Part shown: piece after piece, positions 18,758 to 27,110 of the stretch | Layout of the letters: the number at the start of each line of letters is the position of its first letter | How positions within the stretch are numbered: the first letter of the stretch is position 1 | Source of the DNA: Xanthobacteraceae bacterium | GTDB taxonomy: Bacteria; Pseudomonadota; Alphaproteobacteria; Rhizobiales; Xanthobacteraceae | DNA: 48,018 nucleotides | Direction: 5' to 3' | Assembly (NCBI GenBank): GCA_019750915.1 | Contig: JAIENY010000032.1 | Location: 1-48,018 of the forward strand | Made by a program: the position numbers and the translations under genes | Notes under the pieces: model-generated | Told to the model about the DNA's origin: nothing | Databases searched by the model: none | The model's input: the letters and a program-made list of their open reading frames with translations, nothing else

Positions 18758-20089
18758 TCAGGGCAGATGGCCATTGTCCGAAACCGCGATGCCGGACAAC
18801 CGCACGCGCTGGTGATGGATCAGATTGTCCAGCCGATGCGCTGCTGAATGCAGGATCAGTACACTGGTCGCGCTATCGGAACCTGCGGCTGACGTGCTCA
18901 GCTGCGTCTTCAGCATCAGATCGATTTCATCCTCGAGTTCCTGAAGTTCGGATTCGGATTTCGTGCTGCGAATGCGCCGCGGCAGGTGATAGATCGTGTT
19001 GAGCATAGCATCGCGTGCCGCTGTTTGCCCCATCTGCAGAAACTTCAACGTTGCGGCAAAGATCGAGGCTGCAACACCGAACACGATCGGCACCAGGAAA
19101 ATCCAGTTGGCGTATTTATCGAGCCAGTCTTTCTGCGTGCCGGTGTAATATTCGGCGGCGCCTGGATGGACCGTGATGTAGGCGCCGGAGTCCATCTCCG
19201 GCGCGGTCAGAGCCGCAAGAACCGGTTCTTCGGTCACCAAATCGCGCCGCGCGTTCATGATCTCCCTTGTCAGCTGCGCGATGATATCCGGATCGATGTG
19301 GCTGTTGGCGACAAGATACACGGCCGTTCGCAGCGTGGTGCGGTCATTGTCCGGGACGGGAGGGGCTCCCTGCAGCGACCCTTGCGGGATGCTGAAGGCT
19401 TCGTACTCGCGTTCGACGTCGGCAATCGCCGCCGCCGAGCCGATGCTAAGCAGCGTCGGCGAATGATCGGTTTGATCGCGGAAGATCGCGTTGATGTAAG
19501 ACAGATAGCGTCGTGCCAGCGGCACCACCACCAGCAGCGCTCCGACATTGCCTGATTGAATGGCCTCTCTGGCGTCGGCAAAAGCGATATTCTTGAATGA
19601 GATATCGAGCTGCTTGAGATCGTACTGGTTGGTAAGAGCATTGACGATGCTGCGATTGATCTCTCCGCCGACAGCGCCGATGGTCTTGCCTTTCAAGTCC
19701 GTGAATTTCGTATACGGCGAATTGGGTGGCGCGATGATCATCACCACCGAGTAGGCGACCAGCGCGACTGTTCGGGCGTTCTCCAGATCTCCGACGTCGG
19801 CGCGCACCACAGCCAGATCGGCCCGGTTTTCGCTAAAGGCCTTTGCCGATTCGAGGACGTCTCCGGTATTCATGACCTTGATGCGAACCGGCGCATTATT
19901 GGCGGCAAGCCGTCCGGCGATCAGCGACGCGACTTTGCCGGTTTCTCCGTCGAGCGAGCCGACTGCCAGCGTCAGCGTCGTCGGACGGGCGTAGTAGCGA
20001 TAGGCAAACAGGATCGCGCCTGTAGCGACGCAAACTGCCGCTGCCACCAGCATCAGGCGAAACCAGAATGGGATCGAATTGATTGTCAT
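18758..20089 (-). CDS. Membrane-anchored TAXI-family solute-binding protein
   Basis: 443 residues. TM helix 1 (about 9-30) is followed by a TAXI-type binding domain (about 38-315; LTLAVGSLDGETGKVASLIAG, DLAVVRADV, GKTIGAVGGEINRS). A second TM helix (about 329-351) leads to a cytoplasmic tail of about 90 residues with an acidic helical stretch (SESELQELEDEIDLML). Classical TAXI proteins are about 320-residue soluble periplasmic receptors working with a fused DctQM permease. No such permease is nearby, and the two helices plus tail suggest a fixed sensor or a partner of something else. It is divergent from the GGDEF-EAL gene, sharing a 195-bp control region. The start is followed well by the anchor helix. 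Confidence 0.82.
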   Translation of the reverse strand: MTINSIPFWFRLMLVAAAVCVATGAILFAYRYYARPTTLTLAVGSLDGETGKVASLIAGRLAANNAPVRIKVMNTGDVLESAKAFSENRADLAVVRADVGDLENARTVALVAYSVVMIIAPPNSPYTKFTDLKGKTIGAVGGEINRSIVNALTNQYDLKQLDISFKNIAFADAREAIQSGNVGALLVVVPLARRYLSYINAIFRDQTDHSPTLLSIGSAAAIADVEREYEAFSIPQGSLQGAPPVPDNDRTTLRTAVYLVANSHIDPDIIAQLTREIMNARRDLVTEEPVLAALTAPEMDSGAYITVHPGAAEYYTGTQKDWLDKYANWIFLVPIVFGVAASIFAATLKFLQMGQTAARDAMLNTIYHLPRRIRSTKSESELQELEDEIDLMLKTQLSTSAAGSDSATSVLILHSAAHRLDNLIHHQRVRLSGIAVSDNGHLP

Positions 20090-20207
20090 GATCGAAAATG
20101 GCTGGAAGTCGATTCTTGAATAAAAATCGAGATTACAGGTAGCAGCGGGGTCTGGCTACAGCCCCCGATTGTTTCGGCTATTCGATGCAGAAATTTTGCA
20201 AATCGAT

Positions 20208-20223
20208 TTAACCACGCGCTAAC
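20208..20223 (+). promoter_or_regulatory. Near-consensus CtrA box (TTAA-N7-CTAAC) between TAXI and GGDEF-EAL genes
   Basis: TTAA (20208-20211), ccacgcg, CTAAC (20219-20223), one mismatch from TTAA-N7-TTAAC, 61 bases before the GGDEF-EAL start and about 120 bases before the TAXI start. Its spacing is right for CtrA control of either gene, but the mismatch lowers confidence. Confidence 0.35.
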
Positions 20224-20284
20224 CGGTATTCCTAACGGGAACTCCATTTCTCGACTGTAGAAGCCTACCTCCGGGGAGATGCAT

Positions 20285-23041
20285 ATGCAGTCCGAGGCGT
20301 CTGGAAAAGACAATAACAAGACTGAATTCGCGGGCGCGAAGCCGACCGTCTCTTCACTCAGGGGCGCGGGTTTCGAGCGTCGTGGGCCGATCGGATCGCT
20401 GGTGGTTGCCGGCATGATATTGATCGTCGCCATCGTGGTCGGCACGGCGGTGATGATCGACAGCTTCAGGCAGCGCGCGATCGACAACGCCAAGCGTGAG
20501 CTTGAAAACACCGTTCTTTTGCTCTCGCGCCATTTTGATCAGCAGATGCGGGACTGGCAGATCATACAGAACGATCTGGTGGCGTACGCCGAGACGCTGG
20601 ACACGTCGTCGCCGGAGGAATTCAAGCGGGTGATGGGCAGCAGCGTTATTCATCAGTCGCTGGCGACCAAGATCGGCGCAACGCCCTACGTCGGCGTCGT
20701 CAACGTGTTCGGGGCCGACGGCAGCCTGATCAACTCGTCGGGCATGTGGCCTGTACCGAAGATTCATGTCACGGACCGGGCTTATTTCAAGATATTCAGC
20801 TCAGACGCATCCTCTCCGAAATTTCTCGTGCAGCCATTGCACAGCCGGATAACCGGCAGATGGACGACCAATCTGCTTCGAAAGATTACCGGTCCGCACG
20901 GCGAATTTCTGGGCGTGATCACGCGAGGGATCGAACCGGCGACCTTCGAGACTTTCTTCGCCTCGTTATCTCTCGGCAAGAATTCGGCAGTATCCGTATT
21001 CTACGAAGACGGCACTCTGCTTGCGCGCTATCCTCATATGGAGCGGCACATCGGCCACAATTTCGGAACCGGACCGCTGTTCAGGACGATCATTCCGCAC
21101 GCCGACCACGGCGCGATGCGCCTGATCAGCCCCGTCGATGGCAAGGACCGTATCGGCGCAATCCGCCGTTTGCAGAATTATCCATTGCTGGTGGTGGCGA
21201 CGCTCACGGTCCCCGAAGCGCTGGCTGACTGGGCGCAGCAGACCAAGTTCCTCCTGCTGATCGCCTGTCTTCTCTCGACCATCATCGCGGCTCTTCTGTA
21301 TCTCATCGTGAGGCGGCTGTCCGCGCACCACCGTACCCAGCAGAAGCAGTTGACGGTGGAAAAGCAAAGGCTGGATACAGCCATCAACAACATGAAACCG
21401 GGGCTGCTGCTGTTCGATGCCGATCAACGGCTCGTCATTCACAACGGCCGCTACGCTGAGATGTTCGGATTGCCCGCCGACAGCCTTCATCCCGGAAGGG
21501 ATTTCAGGGATCTAATTGCGCTTCGCAAGAACATCGGCTCGTTCAAGGGCGATGTCGAAGAATATTGCGATCTCGTAATGCGCGGCTCGGAAGCAGGATT
21601 GTGCTTCGTGAACGAGACGCCGGACAATCGCGTCATTCAGGTCACGATTCAGCCGGTGGCAGATGGCGGCTGGGTTTCCACCCACGAGGATATCACCGAA
21701 CGCCGCCGCTCCGACGAGCGAATTGCATATCTGGCGAAATTCGACGCGCTGACCGCGCTGCCAAACCGGACGTCGTTCCGCGACCGGCTCGAGCAGATGC
21801 TCGCGCGGCTTGATGAGGGCGCGCAGCTCGCAATTCTTTATATCGATATCGATCAGTTCAAGAGTGTGAACGACACCCTTGGTCATCACGTCGGAGACGA
21901 ACTGCTCAAGTCGGTCGCCAGCCGTCTCAGCAATTGCGTCGATAGCCCCAGCTTCGTCGCCCGACTCGGCGGTGATGAGTTCGCGATCGTGCAGACCGGC
22001 ATGCGTTCGCCGGAGCAGATCAACAATCTGATCGCACGCATCTACGAAATGCTGCGGATGCCGAGCGATTGTCTGGGACATCAGCTCACGTCGGACGCAA
22101 GCATCGGCGTCGCGGTTGCGCCGAAAGATGGGCTGGACCTCGATCAGCTTGTGAAGAATGCCGATCTGGCAATGTATGCGGCAAAAGGCGGGGGACGCCG
22201 TACCCACCGCTTCTTCGAAGCCGACATGGAGATTCAGGCTCAGCGTCGGCGGGAGCTTGAGGGAGACCTGAGCCGGGGTCTGCTGGAAGGAAGTTTCGAA
22301 ATCCATTATCAGCCGATCCTTGATGTGCGGAGCCGCGAGATTTCGGGCTGCGAAGCCCTGGTCCGCTGGAATCATCCGGAGCGCGGGATGATCTCGCCCG
22401 CTGAATTCATTCCCATCGCGGAAGAGGCGGGACTTATCGACCAGCTTGGCCTGTGGGTCCTGTCCAGTGCCTGTCAGGAAGCGGTGAAGTGGCCGGATCA
22501 TGTCAAGGTCGCGGTCAACGTATCGCCGCTGCAGTTCAAGCAATCGACGTTCGCGCTCAAGACCGCGAGCATTCTCGCTGCATCCGGCCTTGCGCCGACG
22601 CGGCTCGAACTTGAAATCACCGAGGCCGTGTTGATCCGCGACGATGACGAGGCTCTTGCGATCCTCCACCATCTGCGCGCACTTGGCGTGCGCATCGGGT
22701 TGGACGATTTCGGCACCGGCTATTCATCGCTGAGCTACCTGCAGCGCTTCCCGCTCGACAAGATCAAGATCGATCGCAGCTTTGTCGAGAACATCGAACA
22801 TGATGATTTCTCATCGAGCATCGTGCGGGCGATCGTTGACATCGCGGCGGCACGCAACATGACGACCACCGCTGAAGGTGTCGAAACCCAGGATCAGCTG
22901 GATCACCTTTGCACGCTGGGGTGCGATCAGATCCAGGGATACCTGTTCAGCCGTCCGATTCCCGCCGCCCAGCTGATGGAGCGGTTTTTCTCCCGTTCAA
23001 TCGAAGTGGCGGCTGACGCGAATGCGACACGTCGATTGTGA
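20285..23041 (+). CDS. Cache-PAS-GGDEF-EAL cyclic-di-GMP signalling protein
   Basis: ATG 20285 is favoured over ATG 20279 because ggggag (20273-20278) then has a normal 6-base spacing. 918 residues: TM1 (about 37-59), a periplasmic sensor of about 260 residues resembling a double Cache domain, TM2 (about 323-343), a PAS-like domain (about 355-475), GGDEF (motif intact at 562-566) and EAL (EAL at 690-692, with later DDFGTGYSS and the E-G-V-E loop intact). Both active sites look complete, so it may make or degrade c-di-GMP, with direction set by the sensor. Its place in the membrane suggests control by an extracellular small molecule. A near-CtrA box lies upstream. Confidence 0.94.
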   Translation: MQSEASGKDNNKTEFAGAKPTVSSLRGAGFERRGPIGSLVVAGMILIVAIVVGTAVMIDSFRQRAIDNAKRELENTVLLLSRHFDQQMRDWQIIQNDLVAYAETLDTSSPEEFKRVMGSSVIHQSLATKIGATPYVGVVNVFGADGSLINSSGMWPVPKIHVTDRAYFKIFSSDASSPKFLVQPLHSRITGRWTTNLLRKITGPHGEFLGVITRGIEPATFETFFASLSLGKNSAVSVFYEDGTLLARYPHMERHIGHNFGTGPLFRTIIPHADHGAMRLISPVDGKDRIGAIRRLQNYPLLVVATLTVPEALADWAQQTKFLLLIACLLSTIIAALLYLIVRRLSAHHRTQQKQLTVEKQRLDTAINNMKPGLLLFDADQRLVIHNGRYAEMFGLPADSLHPGRDFRDLIALRKNIGSFKGDVEEYCDLVMRGSEAGLCFVNETPDNRVIQVTIQPVADGGWVSTHEDITERRRSDERIAYLAKFDALTALPNRTSFRDRLEQMLARLDEGAQLAILYIDIDQFKSVNDTLGHHVGDELLKSVASRLSNCVDSPSFVARLGGDEFAIVQTGMRSPEQINNLIARIYEMLRMPSDCLGHQLTSDASIGVAVAPKDGLDLDQLVKNADLAMYAAKGGGRRTHRFFEADMEIQAQRRRELEGDLSRGLLEGSFEIHYQPILDVRSREISGCEALVRWNHPERGMISPAEFIPIAEEAGLIDQLGLWVLSSACQEAVKWPDHVKVAVNVSPLQFKQSTFALKTASILAASGLAPTRLELEITEAVLIRDDDEALAILHHLRALGVRIGLDDFGTGYSSLSYLQRFPLDKIKIDRSFVENIEHDDFSSSIVRAIVDIAAARNMTTTAEGVETQDQLDHLCTLGCDQIQGYLFSRPIPAAQLMERFFSRSIEVAADANATRRL

Positions 23042-23137
23042 CCGCCGCATTACAGGGCCTCAAAACTTCGTCATTCCAGTCGAGGGCCGTCGTCTGATAC
23101 ACGGCATGCAGTCTCGCTAAACTGCTCGGGTCTGACC

Positions 23138-24733
23138 GTGAACGCGTTCCATTTCACTCGCCGCTCGTTGTTGAAGGTTGCCGGCTTGACGGCGGCGGGC
23201 GTGGCCGCGCCATCGCTGTTGCTTCGCTCCACAATCGCGCAGGCGGTGAACTGGCCCGGCGGCGATCCTTTCTCGCTCGGCGTTGCGTCCGGCACGCCAT
23301 CGGAAGATGGGTTCGTGTTGTGGACGAGGCTCGCGCCCGATCCAATGTCCATTGACCCGGACAAACCCGGCGGCATGGAGCGCGGTCCCGTTGCGGTCGA
23401 CTACGAAGTCGCGACAGACGATGCCATGCGCAACGTGATCCGGCGCGGCACGGTTGCGAGCGAGCCGGCGCTGGCGCACTCGATTCATCTTGAAATCGCG
23501 GGCCTGACGCCCGGACGGCCCTATTGGTATCGCTTTCGCAGCGGTTCCGCGGTCAGCCGTGTCGGTCGCGCAAAGACCCTGCCAGCGTCGTCAGACAAGG
23601 TCGACCGGTTGCGGTTCGGCTTCGTGTCATGCGCGAACTACGAGCACGGCTATTTCTCCGCCTATCGTCATCTGACGGAGGAAGACCCGGACGTCGTGAT
23701 TTTTCTCGGCGATTACATCTACGAAGTCAGCAATCCGAAAATCGCAGTACGGCTTCACAGCGGCGGTGAGGCGGCGACGTTGAGCGGCTACCGCAATCGT
23801 TACGCGCAGTACCGGCTGGATCCGGATCTGCAGGGCCTTCACGCTTCGCTTCCTGCGCTGATCACCTGGGACGATCATGAGGTCGAAAACGATTACGCGT
23901 CGACGTGGTCGCCGACTTTCGAGGAAGCCGGGCAGTTCATGGATCGCCGCACGGCAGCGTATCAGGCGTTCTACGAACATATGCCGCTGCGCGCCGCGTC
24001 GCGCCCGCAAGGCTCTTCGATGCGCCTCTACGATCGCTTCAAGTTTGGCGGCCTTGCCGATATCTCGATGGTCGACGGTCGCCAGTACCGTTCCCGCGAG
24101 GCGTGCTATGGACCGCCGAAGAAGGGTGGCGCGCATCTCGAAACCAATGAGGCTTGCCCGGAGCGCCTGGAAGAGGTGCGCAGCATGCTGGGACGCGAAC
24201 AGGAGGCATGGCTGTTCGACGGCCTGTCGCGCTCGTCCGCCCAGTGGAACGTGATCGCGCAGGACGTGCTGATGGCGCAGTTCCGGCAACGCACGCCGGA
24301 TGATGCGATCGGTTATTGGACTGACGATTGGGACGGTTATCCTGCGGCTCGCACGAGGCTGTTGCGGCATATTGCAGATTCGAAAGTACGCAATCCCGTC
24401 GTGCTCAGCGGCGATATTCATTCGTTCTGGGCGAACGACTTAAAACGCGATTTCGAAAATCCGGATTCGGACACCGTCGCGACCGAGTTCGTCGGAACAT
24501 CGATCGCCTCGAACGGCCCCCCGCACGATGTCTTTGTCAAATGTCTGCCGGACAATCCGCACGTGCATTTCTTCGAGAGCCGCAAGCGCGGGTATTCATT
24601 CGTCGAGCTCACGGCAAAGAACATGACGACGCGATTTCGCGCGGTGTCCGATGTCCGCAAACCCGATGCGACCATCGCCACACTGAAAACTTATGTTGTC
24701 GAGGATGGCAGGCCCGGCGCTCAGGAAGCCTAG
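23138..24733 (+). CDS. phoD: PhoD-family alkaline phosphatase, Tat-exported
   Basis: 531 residues starting at GTG 23138. The N-terminus has a twin-arginine signal (T-R8-R9-S-L-L-K) followed by a hydrophobic stretch, so the folded metalloenzyme is exported by Tat. PhoD features: the N-terminal immunoglobulin-like part ending near residue 140, then FGFVSCANYEHGYF, FLGDYIYE (metal-binding Asp), ITWDDHEVENDYAS, the Arg-rich pocket, and VVLSGDIHSFWAND. PhoD enzymes are Ca/Fe-dependent phosphodiesterases and monoesterases that release phosphate from phosphate esters. No Pho box was recognised upstream. The gene converges with cytochrome b561. Confidence 0.95.
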   Translation: MNAFHFTRRSLLKVAGLTAAGVAAPSLLLRSTIAQAVNWPGGDPFSLGVASGTPSEDGFVLWTRLAPDPMSIDPDKPGGMERGPVAVDYEVATDDAMRNVIRRGTVASEPALAHSIHLEIAGLTPGRPYWYRFRSGSAVSRVGRAKTLPASSDKVDRLRFGFVSCANYEHGYFSAYRHLTEEDPDVVIFLGDYIYEVSNPKIAVRLHSGGEAATLSGYRNRYAQYRLDPDLQGLHASLPALITWDDHEVENDYASTWSPTFEEAGQFMDRRTAAYQAFYEHMPLRAASRPQGSSMRLYDRFKFGGLADISMVDGRQYRSREACYGPPKKGGAHLETNEACPERLEEVRSMLGREQEAWLFDGLSRSSAQWNVIAQDVLMAQFRQRTPDDAIGYWTDDWDGYPAARTRLLRHIADSKVRNPVVLSGDIHSFWANDLKRDFENPDSDTVATEFVGTSIASNGPPHDVFVKCLPDNPHVHFFESRKRGYSFVELTAKNMTTRFRAVSDVRKPDATIATLKTYVVEDGRPGAQEA

Positions 24734-24737
24734 ACGC

Positions 24738-25346
24738 TCAGAATCTCGTCGGCCGCCGGTTCAGCCAACCCATCATCCGCTCCAGTTGCGGATGGCGATC
24801 GATGAACTGATGTTTCAGCGCTCCCGCAATGTGAAGCGCGACCACGCCATAAAGCACGTAAGCCAGATATTCGTGAGCGAAGCCGAAGATGGTGTGCAGC
24901 TTTTCCTTGGTCACGGGATCGAGATTTTCGATCGGTCCGATGCGCGGCCAGGGAACGAGAAAATACAGTTTCATCGGGAACTGCGCCGCGAGATTCCAGG
25001 CGGAATCATGAAGCCAGCCAGAGATCGGCATCGCCAGGATCAAGGTGTACAGAATGATATGTGCAGCCTTGGCGATTCTGCGTTCCCACGGTGAATAGGA
25101 TACCGGCAGGGGCGGCGGGGGATTGGCATACCGCCACAACAGGTGAAGCAGCACGAGTCCGATGACTGTAATGCCGAATGATTTGTGAAGATCGACCGCA
25201 GCCCGGATCCAGCCGTCCGGCATGTAGTCGAGCGTCAACGCAATGGCGACGTTTAGAACGATTATAATCGCAACCGCCCAATGCAGGAACATTGCGACTG
25301 TCGTATAGCGAATGGGAGCGTCGGCCTCGCCTTGGAGGGCAGTCAT
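24738..25346 (-). CDS. Cytochrome b561-type di-heme membrane protein
   Basis: 202 residues with four membrane helices. Heme-ligand candidates are His22 (FLHWAVAI), His54 (LHKSFG), and the pair in the last helix HEYLAYVLYGVVALHIAG, plus His in AHIILY, matching bacterial CybB. CybB-like proteins carry electrons across the inner membrane, and several oxidise superoxide to oxygen and feed the electrons to ubiquinone. The partner is not visible here. It converges with phoD (4 bp between stop codons). The 200-bp AT-rich region upstream contains its promoter and that of the glycosyltransferase. Confidence 0.9.
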   Translation of the reverse strand: MTALQGEADAPIRYTTVAMFLHWAVAIIIVLNVAIALTLDYMPDGWIRAAVDLHKSFGITVIGLVLLHLLWRYANPPPPLPVSYSPWERRIAKAAHIILYTLILAMPISGWLHDSAWNLAAQFPMKLYFLVPWPRIGPIENLDPVTKEKLHTIFGFAHEYLAYVLYGVVALHIAGALKHQFIDRHPQLERMMGWLNRRPTRF

Positions 25347-25546
25347 TCGGTTGTCCTTGCACGCATCAAAAAACCTGCGTGAGTTCGCAAATCGCCCGGT
25401 TGAATATAACGCCAGCCATGATGACTTAATCCCTTAACAACAAGCTACAACACATAACTTTATTTTGTATCGAAGGCCGCAGCGCGTCATGCGATACGCT
25501 TAGTAAAATGCTGCCGCTTTGGCCGAAGTTTATAATGAAAGCTTAA

Positions 25547-27022
25547 ATGTCCAGATCGCTTCATGCGGCGTTCGTTGCGGCCTCACCGCGGCTCACGCAC
25601 AGGGTAGTGCCATTCTTGAGCGTCGCCATTTATGTGGCGGTGGTGGGATTGTGGGTTGGGCTGTTCGCCCACGCGTTTCAGGCCAACAACATCATCGCGT
25701 GGTCAAGTGGCATGGTCTATATCGTCTATGACTGCGTCTTGCTGGTCGTTGTCGCGCTTCTGACCTGGCCGCTGTTGAGCAAGGCTTCCCTGACAAAACA
25801 TCAGGCGGTCGCGACAAGTGTCCCGGCGCGCCCGACGCTTGGCGTTCTGATTTCTGCCTTCAATGAAGCGGAAGTGCTATCGGAAACCCTGCTGTCGCTG
25901 TGCAACCAGAGCGATCGCCCCGATGAAATTCTCGTGATTGACGATGGTTCGACCGATGACATGGTGGCGCGGTTGCGCGAGAAGTTTGGAATCGTTCCAA
26001 ACTCGATCAATCGTGTCAGCGCGCCAAGCCCGTCGTTCCCGCTGCTGCGTCTGTTACAATTGAACAGATCGGGCAAAGCTGCCGCGTTGAACGCCGGTAT
26101 AGGGGAGATCGGAACCGACATCGTCATCACGATCGATGCCGATACCGTGCTCGCGTCCGATGCGCTGGCGCAGATGCGCGGCGCATTCGCGCGCGACGCC
26201 GCGCTGGTCGCGGCAGGCGGTGTTCTGGTGCCAATGTGTGACCGCACGCCGCTCGGCCGCGTGCTGCAATGGTTTCAGACCTACGAATACATCCGCAACA
26301 TGGTGTCGCGTTTCGCATGGATGAGCGCGCACAGCCTGCTGCTGATTTCCGGAGCGTTCGCCGCGTTTCGCCGGGATGCGCTGATTGCGGTCGGCGGTTT
26401 CGACACCCAATGTCTTGTCGAGGATTATGAACTGTCGCATCGGCTGCATCGTTATGCGGTTGAGCGCGGGCTCGACTGGCGGCTGCAGATGGTTGGAACG
26501 GCTCATGCGATCACGCATGCGCCGGGTACGTTCGGTACCTTCCTGCGCCAGCGCCGCCGCTGGTTCGCGGGCTTCCTGCAGACCCAGTACTGGAATCGCG
26601 ACATGACGGGCAACCCCCGGTTCGGCCGTCTCGGTACGCTGATGATGCCGATCAAGGCGATCGACACGATGCAGCCGATTTACGGGCTGACCGGTTTTGC
26701 ACTGCTGCTGGCGTTCTGGCTGCTCGGCAAGTCCGGCATCGCGGAGCTTGCGCTTGGTCTTGTCGGCGCAAAGATTCTGATCGATTTCGCCTTCGGCCTC
26801 TGGATCGTCCACCTCTACCGGGTCTTCACCGGCGACCGCGTGTCGGTGGGATACGGGCAGGCGCTGCTTGCCGCCGCGATCGAGCCGTTCAGCTTTCAGT
26901 TGCTCCGTCATACCGGCGCAGCCTGGGGCTGGGTCTGGTTCCTGAGCGGACGGAAGGGCTGGGGACGGCAGCAACGCTCCGCTTTGGGTGTCATCAACGG
27001 CTCGCCGGCGGCCCGCCCGTAG
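25547..27022 (+). CDS. Family-2 membrane glycosyltransferase, processive (cellulose/hyaluronan-synthase-like)
   Basis: 491 residues. Two N-terminal membrane helices (about 21-42 and 50-72), a cytosolic GT-A domain, then at least three C-terminal helices. Catalytic motifs: DDGSTDD (from Asp132), D197-A-D199 for metal and UDP-sugar, the VEDYELSHR acceptor-base segment (the family's ED), and Q335-R-R-R-W339, the QxxRW signature of processive GT2 enzymes. It most likely extrudes a beta-linked polysaccharide, though sugar and linkage are unknown. No bcsB, pgaB or outer-membrane partner is present. It leads the ligase-ACP-acyltransferase genes (89 bp to the ligase start), suggesting an acyl-modified product. 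The ATG has no strong Shine-Dalgarno sequence. Confidence 0.9.
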   Translation: MSRSLHAAFVAASPRLTHRVVPFLSVAIYVAVVGLWVGLFAHAFQANNIIAWSSGMVYIVYDCVLLVVVALLTWPLLSKASLTKHQAVATSVPARPTLGVLISAFNEAEVLSETLLSLCNQSDRPDEILVIDDGSTDDMVARLREKFGIVPNSINRVSAPSPSFPLLRLLQLNRSGKAAALNAGIGEIGTDIVITIDADTVLASDALAQMRGAFARDAALVAAGGVLVPMCDRTPLGRVLQWFQTYEYIRNMVSRFAWMSAHSLLLISGAFAAFRRDALIAVGGFDTQCLVEDYELSHRLHRYAVERGLDWRLQMVGTAHAITHAPGTFGTFLRQRRRWFAGFLQTQYWNRDMTGNPRFGRLGTLMMPIKAIDTMQPIYGLTGFALLLAFWLLGKSGIAELALGLVGAKILIDFAFGLWIVHLYRVFTGDRVSVGYGQALLAAAIEPFSFQLLRHTGAAWGWVWFLSGRKGWGRQQRSALGVINGSPAARP

Positions 27023-27110
27023 AGGACGCACCCTCCGGTAACCTATTGATTATGACAGATTTGAGTGCAAAAACCGCCCGCTGCCGATGATCCGGCTCAG
27101 GCGGGCACCG

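Noticed and set aside
21512..22672. 386-codon minus-strand frame in the GGDEF-EAL gene
   Set aside because: Antisense shadow of intact GGDEF and EAL motifs.
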